From the NCBI GenBank assembly GCA_018242725.1, contig JAFEBI010000002.1, forward strand, positions 40,237 through 104,236: 64,000 nucleotides of DNA, in the 5' to 3' direction. This DNA comes from Nitrospira sp. (GTDB lineage Bacteria > Nitrospirota > Nitrospiria > Nitrospirales > Nitrospiraceae). Of the stretch, positions 59,247 to 64,000 are shown in pieces (position 1 is the first letter of the stretch; the number at the start of each line of letters is the position of its first letter). The notes under the pieces were generated by a model, which saw only the letters and a program-made list of their open reading frames with translations, did no database searches and was not told where the DNA came from. The position numbers and the translations under genes are program-made.

Positions 59247-60008
59247 TTAGGACTGTTTCAACTCTTCAACGGCACGGAGGAGATCGGAGACGGACAGTAC
59301 CCCGATAATGGAGGCATCAGCCGTCACGGGAAGATGCCGAATCCCCTGCTTCTTCATGAGCGCCCTCGCCTCGGACAAGGACTCGTCCTCTTCTATCGTG
59401 ACGATGGAGTGGCTCATACAGACCGCCACTGTCGTCGTATTCGGGTCAAGTCCTTTGGCGACTGCCCTCCTCGTGAGATCTGATTCGGTGATAATACCAA
59501 TATACCGTGAGCCGTCGTCTACGATCAGCGAACCCACTTTGTACTTCTGCAAAAGCTGCCCTGCCTGTTTGATCATGGCGTCTTTATGGATACTTCGTAC
59601 ATCATGCGCCATATAGTCTCCGACGAGCGCCTGGTCGAGTCCCTTGCCTTTCCTTGTCGCCTGCAGACGGCGACGCAGCTCAAGATCCGCCAGACAGCTT
59701 TCCAGTACTTGTCGGCGCTGGTGGAGGCTTTCACGTTCCACATTGTGCGTCCCGCTCTCCTGCGCTTCTTCCGGCAAGAGTGCCGATTCACCGGACTTTG
59801 CAAAGAAGTAGGCTTCGGATTCATCCGATGCAGCGCCGAACACCTGCCCAATCAGCTCTTCAGCCGATTCATCAAACTCATCGAGGGAAAGCGATGTTCG
59901 CTTGCGTGAAAGGAAGGGCTGAAATTTTACGAGCTGCTGTTTGAAGCGGTCGACATACCGGTCGAGAATATCACTCCTGGTCAACCCTGTGCGGACTCGT
60001 TTTGGCAT
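59247..60008 (-). CDS. Tandem CBS-domain protein
   Basis: 253 residues. The first ~125 form a charged helical region of unknown fold (RKRTSLSLDEFDESAEELIG). The C-terminal half is a CBS pair: YMAHDVRSIHKDAMIKQAGQ with KVGSLIVDDGSRYIGIITES, and CMSHSIVTIEEDESLSEARA with GIRHLPVTADASIIGVLSVS. CBS pairs usually sense adenine nucleotides. AAGGAGGGC precedes the ATG. Confidence 0.88.
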   Translation of the reverse strand: MPKRVRTGLTRSDILDRYVDRFKQQLVKFQPFLSRKRTSLSLDEFDESAEELIGQVFGAASDESEAYFFAKSGESALLPEEAQESGTHNVERESLHQRRQVLESCLADLELRRRLQATRKGKGLDQALVGDYMAHDVRSIHKDAMIKQAGQLLQKYKVGSLIVDDGSRYIGIITESDLTRRAVAKGLDPNTTTVAVCMSHSIVTIEEDESLSEARALMKKQGIRHLPVTADASIIGVLSVSDLLRAVEELKQS

Positions 60009-60139
60009 CGGCGCCCTCCTTGGTTATGGACGAGAGGATACCCTATGTGAGGACGCTGCTCAAGCAATCCATGATGCAGAGATGAGCCTCCTGCCTAGCT
60101 TCATAAATTCCCGCTTGATTTTTCAGACCCAGACCCCGT

Positions 60140-60589
60140 ATGTCCATCCCGTCCATCATTCACTCAACCAAGCGTTCGATGTCAAACCGGATATCTCCCC
60201 GTCCCTCTTGCTTTCTCACTATGGCACTGATTGTCTGGGCTAGCCCAGTTTTCGCCGGATGGGTGGCGATCGAGAAACAGTACCAACCTGCTGGTCTGGA
60301 GACGATCTACTTTGATCCCGAGCAGGTTCAGCGAACAGACATTCGTGCAACCCTTTGGCAGCTGACGGATCTCAAGTGGAACAGCACCACGCGCTTCCTG
60401 TCGCTGAAAACGCACAAGGAATTCGACTGCGCGAACTCACGAGTGCGAACACTCCAAGTGATCGAGTTTTCACGCCAGATGGGCACCGGCCGGTCACGCT
60501 CCGGCTACATCGAAAATGGCAACTGGCAGGCGATCGGCACCCAAGGTGCTGATCACGCACTTTCGAAGGCAGCCTGCGGGAAGCCATAA
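60140..60589 (+). CDS. Secreted surface-adhesin-E-like protein
   Basis: 149 residues with a long signal sequence ending SPVFA-GW. The mature part reads GWVAIEKQYQPAGLETIYFD, then ATLWQLTDLKWNS, KEFDCANSRVRTLQVIEFSR and NGNWQAIG, matching the small adhesin-E domain pattern with two cysteines likely to form a disulfide. Start uncertain; ATG 60179 is an alternative. It converges on glnA. Confidence 0.75.
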   Translation: MSIPSIIHSTKRSMSNRISPRPSCFLTMALIVWASPVFAGWVAIEKQYQPAGLETIYFDPEQVQRTDIRATLWQLTDLKWNSTTRFLSLKTHKEFDCANSRVRTLQVIEFSRQMGTGRSRSGYIENGNWQAIGTQGADHALSKAACGKP

Positions 60590-60636
60590 CACGTAACCGT
60601 TCAGAGCTTCCCGCCCATGCCGATGATTGGCATGTA

Positions 60637-62046
60637 CTACACGTCATAATACATGAAAAACTCGTACGGATGCGGACGCAGTCGCATCGGATCAATCTCT
60701 TTGTTCCGCTTATAGCCGATCCACGCTTCGACGAGGTCTTCCGTAAACACCTCTCCCTTGAGAAGGAACTGATGGTCTTTCTCCAAACTATTGATGGCCT
60801 CATCCAAGCTCCCAGGCATGGTGGGGATACTGGCCGCTTCCTTCGGATCGAGATCGTACAGATCCTTTTCAGCCGGCTCGCCTGGGTTGATCTTGTTCTG
60901 AATCCCGTCAAGCCCCGCCATGAGCATCGCCGAAAATGCCAAATACGGATTGCAGGACGGGTCTGGAAATCGCACTTCAATTCGCTTCGCCTTGGGGCTC
61001 GGCGAATACATCGGAATACGGACGCCCGCCGACCGGTTCCGACTGGAGTAGGCCAACAATACCGGCGCTTCGAATCCCGGGGTAATGCGCTTGTATGAGT
61101 TTGTCGTCGGATTTGTAAAGGCCGCCAGAGCCGGCGCGTGCTTGAGAATGCCGCCGATATAATACAGGCAGAGCTGTGAAATCCCGGCATAGTCTTTCCC
61201 GGCAAAGAGCGGCTTCCCCTCCTTCCAAATACTTTGGTGCGTGTGCATCCCGGATCCTGCATCGCCGAAGAGCGGTTTAGGCATGAAGGTCACCGTCTTC
61301 CCATGACGACGAGCGACATTCTTGACGATGTATTTGTACATCATCATCTTATCCGCCGTGCGCAGGAGCGTATCAAAGCGAATATCGATCTCGGCTTGGC
61401 CGGCAGAGGCCGTCTCATGGTGGTGCTTTTCCACCTCAATGCCGATCTTTTCCATTTCCAGGACCATCTCACTCCGGATATCTTGTTGCGTGTCGGTCGG
61501 CGCGACGGGGAAATACCCTTGCTTATGCCGAATCTTTCCCCCGAGGTTGATCCCCTCTTGGCCCATATTCCATGCGCCTTCTTCTGAATCAAGATAATAG
61601 AAGCCACTGTGGCTCGTCTGATCATAACGCGCGTGATCGAAAATGAAGAATTCTGCTTCAGGCCCCCAGAACGAGTTGTCGCCAATCTTGGTGCTTTGGA
61701 GATACCGCTCCGCTTTTTGCGCGATAAACCGGGGGTCTCGCTCATAATTTTCACGGGAAATCGGATCCACGACATTGCCGGTTAAGCTGAGCGTGGGCAC
61801 CGCTGTAAACGGATCCAAGAAGGCCGTTGTCGGATCAGGGACGACCAGCAAATCGCTATTGTTGATCGCCTTCCAGCCACGGATCGACGATCCGTCAAGG
61901 CCGGAGCCGTCCTTGAACAAGGTTTCCGTCAGTTCGCTCACAGGGATGGTCATATGCTGCCACACACCCGGCAGATCGATGAATTTCAAATCCACCATCT
62001 GCACTCTGTGCTTCTTCGCGAACTCCAAGACCTCACGCACGTTCAT
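60637..62046 (-). CDS. glnA: Glutamine synthetase type I, GlnA
   Basis: 469 residues, dodecameric type I enzyme that fixes ammonium into glutamine. [32 protein letters not shown] and [18 protein letters not shown] are signature regions. Tyr397 in [12 protein letters not shown] is at the position adenylylated in E. coli, so control by adenylylation is likely kept. It follows glnB by 59 bases on the same strand. GGAGGACGGC precedes the ATG. Confidence 0.98.
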   Translation of the reverse strand: MNVREVLEFAKKHRVQMVDLKFIDLPGVWQHMTIPVSELTETLFKDGSGLDGSSIRGWKAINNSDLLVVPDPTTAFLDPFTAVPTLSLTGNVVDPISRENYERDPRFIAQKAERYLQSTKIGDNSFWGPEAEFFIFDHARYDQTSHSGFYYLDSEEGAWNMGQEGINLGGKIRHKQGYFPVAPTDTQQDIRSEMVLEMEKIGIEVEKHHHETASAGQAEIDIRFDTLLRTADKMMMYKYIVKNVARRHGKTVTFMPKPLFGDAGSGMHTHQSIWKEGKPLFAGKDYAGISQLCLYYIGGILKHAPALAAFTNPTTNSYKRITPGFEAPVLLAYSSRNRSAGVRIPMYSPSPKAKRIEVRFPDPSCNPYLAFSAMLMAGLDGIQNKINPGEPAEKDLYDLDPKEAASIPTMPGSLDEAINSLEKDHQFLLKGEVFTEDLVEAWIGYKRNKEIDPMRLRPHPYEFFMYYDV

Positions 62047-62105
62047 TGCCGTCCTCCTTTGGAGATCTTCACTGATGACTGTTCACCACTTACGTCTCGC
62101 TCCCC

Positions 62106-62770
<665 letters not shown>

Positions 62771-64000
62771 CTACAACCTCCGATATCCGTTGGTAATAGG
62801 CATCCGCCGATCCTTACCGAGCGCGCGAGGCGTAATTTTGACGCCAATGGGTGCCTGATGGCGTTTGAACTCGCTGCGATCGACCATCGTCACGACGCGA
62901 GTGACCGTGGCGCGATCAAATCCGGCTTTAATGATGTCGTCAGTAGAGCGATCCTCTTCAACGTATGCCTGAAGTATACGATCGAGGACAGAATAGGGGG
63001 GTAATGAATCTTCATCTTTTTGATCTGGCCGTAACTCGGCAGTTGGAGGCCGATCCAACGTCCGCTGTGGGATCACAGGTGTGGAGCCGAGGCCATTCCG
63101 AAATATTGCCAGCGCATAGACCATTGTCTTCGGCACATCCTTGATGACGGCAAAACCGCCGGCCATGTCACCATAGAGCGTGGCATACCCCACACTTAAT
63201 TCGCTCTTGTTTCCAGTAGTCAGCACCAAGTCTCCAAATTTGTTTGACACAGCCATGAGCATAGTCCCGCGAATACGCGCCTGTAGGTTTTCTTCTGTCG
63301 TATCAACCGGCCGATCGCCAAACATTGGGGTCAGTGAGCGACGATAGGATTCAAATGTAGGGGTAATCGAGATCACGCTCAAGTCGATACCCAGATGTCG
63401 TACAAGCTCCACCACATCCGCCTCACTTTCCTGTGATGTGTAGGGAGACGGTAGAAAGACCCCACGCACTCGCTCAGCTCCGAGCGCATCCACCGCAACC
63501 ACCGCCGTTAACGCTGAATCAACCCCACCGCTCAACCCAAGCGTCACCTGCGCAAAGCCGTTCTTCCTCACATAATCCTTGACCCCTAGAACCAAGGCCC
63601 GATAGATCTCTTCAATTTCCTCAACCGGTTCGGTCACGGTCGATTCGATCGAGGGCCGCGTCTTCGGTGCGGTCGGCATTTTCACCGAATAGCGATCAAA
63701 ATCGGCGCCTAGAGTCTCGGTTACCTGGACTTTCCTCCTCGGAGTCCGAGGCTGAGCCTGACGCCCATACGGTACCGCACCCACGCCTACATCAGCCACC
63801 ACCAACTCTTCTCGAAACGCAGCACCGCGAGCCAGCACTCCGCCGGCGCTGTCAAGGATCACGCTACTCCCATCGAACACCAACTCATCCTGACCACCGA
63901 CCATGTTTGCATACGCGACAATCACGTTGTTTTCTTGCGCGCGAGCTGCCAAGAACTGCTCTCTCGAACGTTTTTTCCCATAATGAAATGGCGAAGCACT
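62771..64000 (-). CDS. nadE: Glutamine-dependent NAD synthetase NadE (gene continues off the right edge)
   Basis: C-terminal ~409 residues visible. The N-terminal part is the end of a nitrilase-type glutaminase (ENNVIVAYANMVGGQDELVF, DGSSVILDSAGG). The synthetase domain has the PP-loop VTLGLSGGVDSALTAVVAVD, RIRGTMLMAVSNKFGDLVLT, TGNKSELSVGYATLYGD and FAVIKDVPKTMVYAL. It makes NAD from deamido-NAD using glutamine. The frame stays open to the window edge, so the start lies beyond 64000. Confidence 0.96.
   Translation of the reverse strand, partial: SASPFHYGKKRSREQFLAARAQENNVIVAYANMVGGQDELVFDGSSVILDSAGGVLARGAAFREELVVADVGVGAVPYGRQAQPRTPRRKVQVTETLGADFDRYSVKMPTAPKTRPSIESTVTEPVEEIEEIYRALVLGVKDYVRKNGFAQVTLGLSGGVDSALTAVVAVDALGAERVRGVFLPSPYTSQESEADVVELVRHLGIDLSVISITPTFESYRRSLTPMFGDRPVDTTEENLQARIRGTMLMAVSNKFGDLVLTTGNKSELSVGYATLYGDMAGGFAVIKDVPKTMVYALAIFRNGLGSTPVIPQRTLDRPPTAELRPDQKDEDSLPPYSVLDRILQAYVEEDRSTDDIIKAGFDRATVTRVVTMVDRSEFKRHQAPIGVKITPRALGKDRRMPITNGYRRL

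Overview
The window (64 kb, moderately GC-rich, densely coded) looks like the chromosome of a Nitrospira-type nitrite oxidiser (or comammox relative). The strongest clue is a periplasmic pentameric-type chlorite dismutase whose key residues all match Nitrospira defluvii Cld at a constant offset of 26. A urease plus urea ABC-transporter locus, a NarK-like porter and many lineage-style hypothetical proteins agree. The species is not determined; no rRNA or tRNA gene was recognised.

Layout. 1-9.6 kb, all on the minus strand: urea use (urtABCDE, a NicO nickel transporter, ureA, ureB, ureC running off the left edge). The urease beta subunit carries a long N-terminal extension with a twin-arginine signal. 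9.6-28.5 kb: housekeeping genes (scpAB, recG, ppx/gppA-like) mixed with accessory genes: a lipoprotein, a pentapeptide-repeat protein, a histone-H1-like protein with an acidic tail, a cupredoxin next to a PqqD-like/methyltransferase fusion, a DUF2971 gene, a TPR-metallopeptidase, a frameshifted DCC-family gene, and a tightly overlapping MBL-TPR-unknown-methyltransferase operon. 28.5-39.4 kb: a minus-strand purine and riboflavin block (purF, purL, purQ, purS, purC, purB, nusB, ribH, ribBA) with cld embedded between purB and purC. 39.4-44.2 kb: NarK-like porter, a sigma-32-like factor, groES and groEL.

44.2-51.1 kb holds a graveyard: a decayed BrnT/BrnA toxin-antitoxin pair cut by an IS1595-type element whose transposase has an internal stop, then a divergent split GlnE pair, then a decayed Fic gene. 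51.1-57.1 kb: a BamE-like lipoprotein, three tandem paralogous lipoproteins, and three HDOD proteins. 57.3-64 kb: an ABC-F ATPase, a CBS protein, an adhesin-E-like protein, glnA and glnB with a good promoter, and nadE running off the right edge.

Functionally the window joins urea capture and hydrolysis to ammonium assimilation. Urt imports urea, NicO supplies nickel, urease releases ammonia and GlnA fixes it. GlnA keeps the adenylylation tyrosine and GlnB keeps Tyr51. The enzyme expected to modify GlnA is split: one gene resembles the deadenylylating half of GlnE, and a divergent gene fuses two ACT-like domains to the adenylylating half. That arrangement and the Tat-tagged urease subunit are the two most unusual systems I see.
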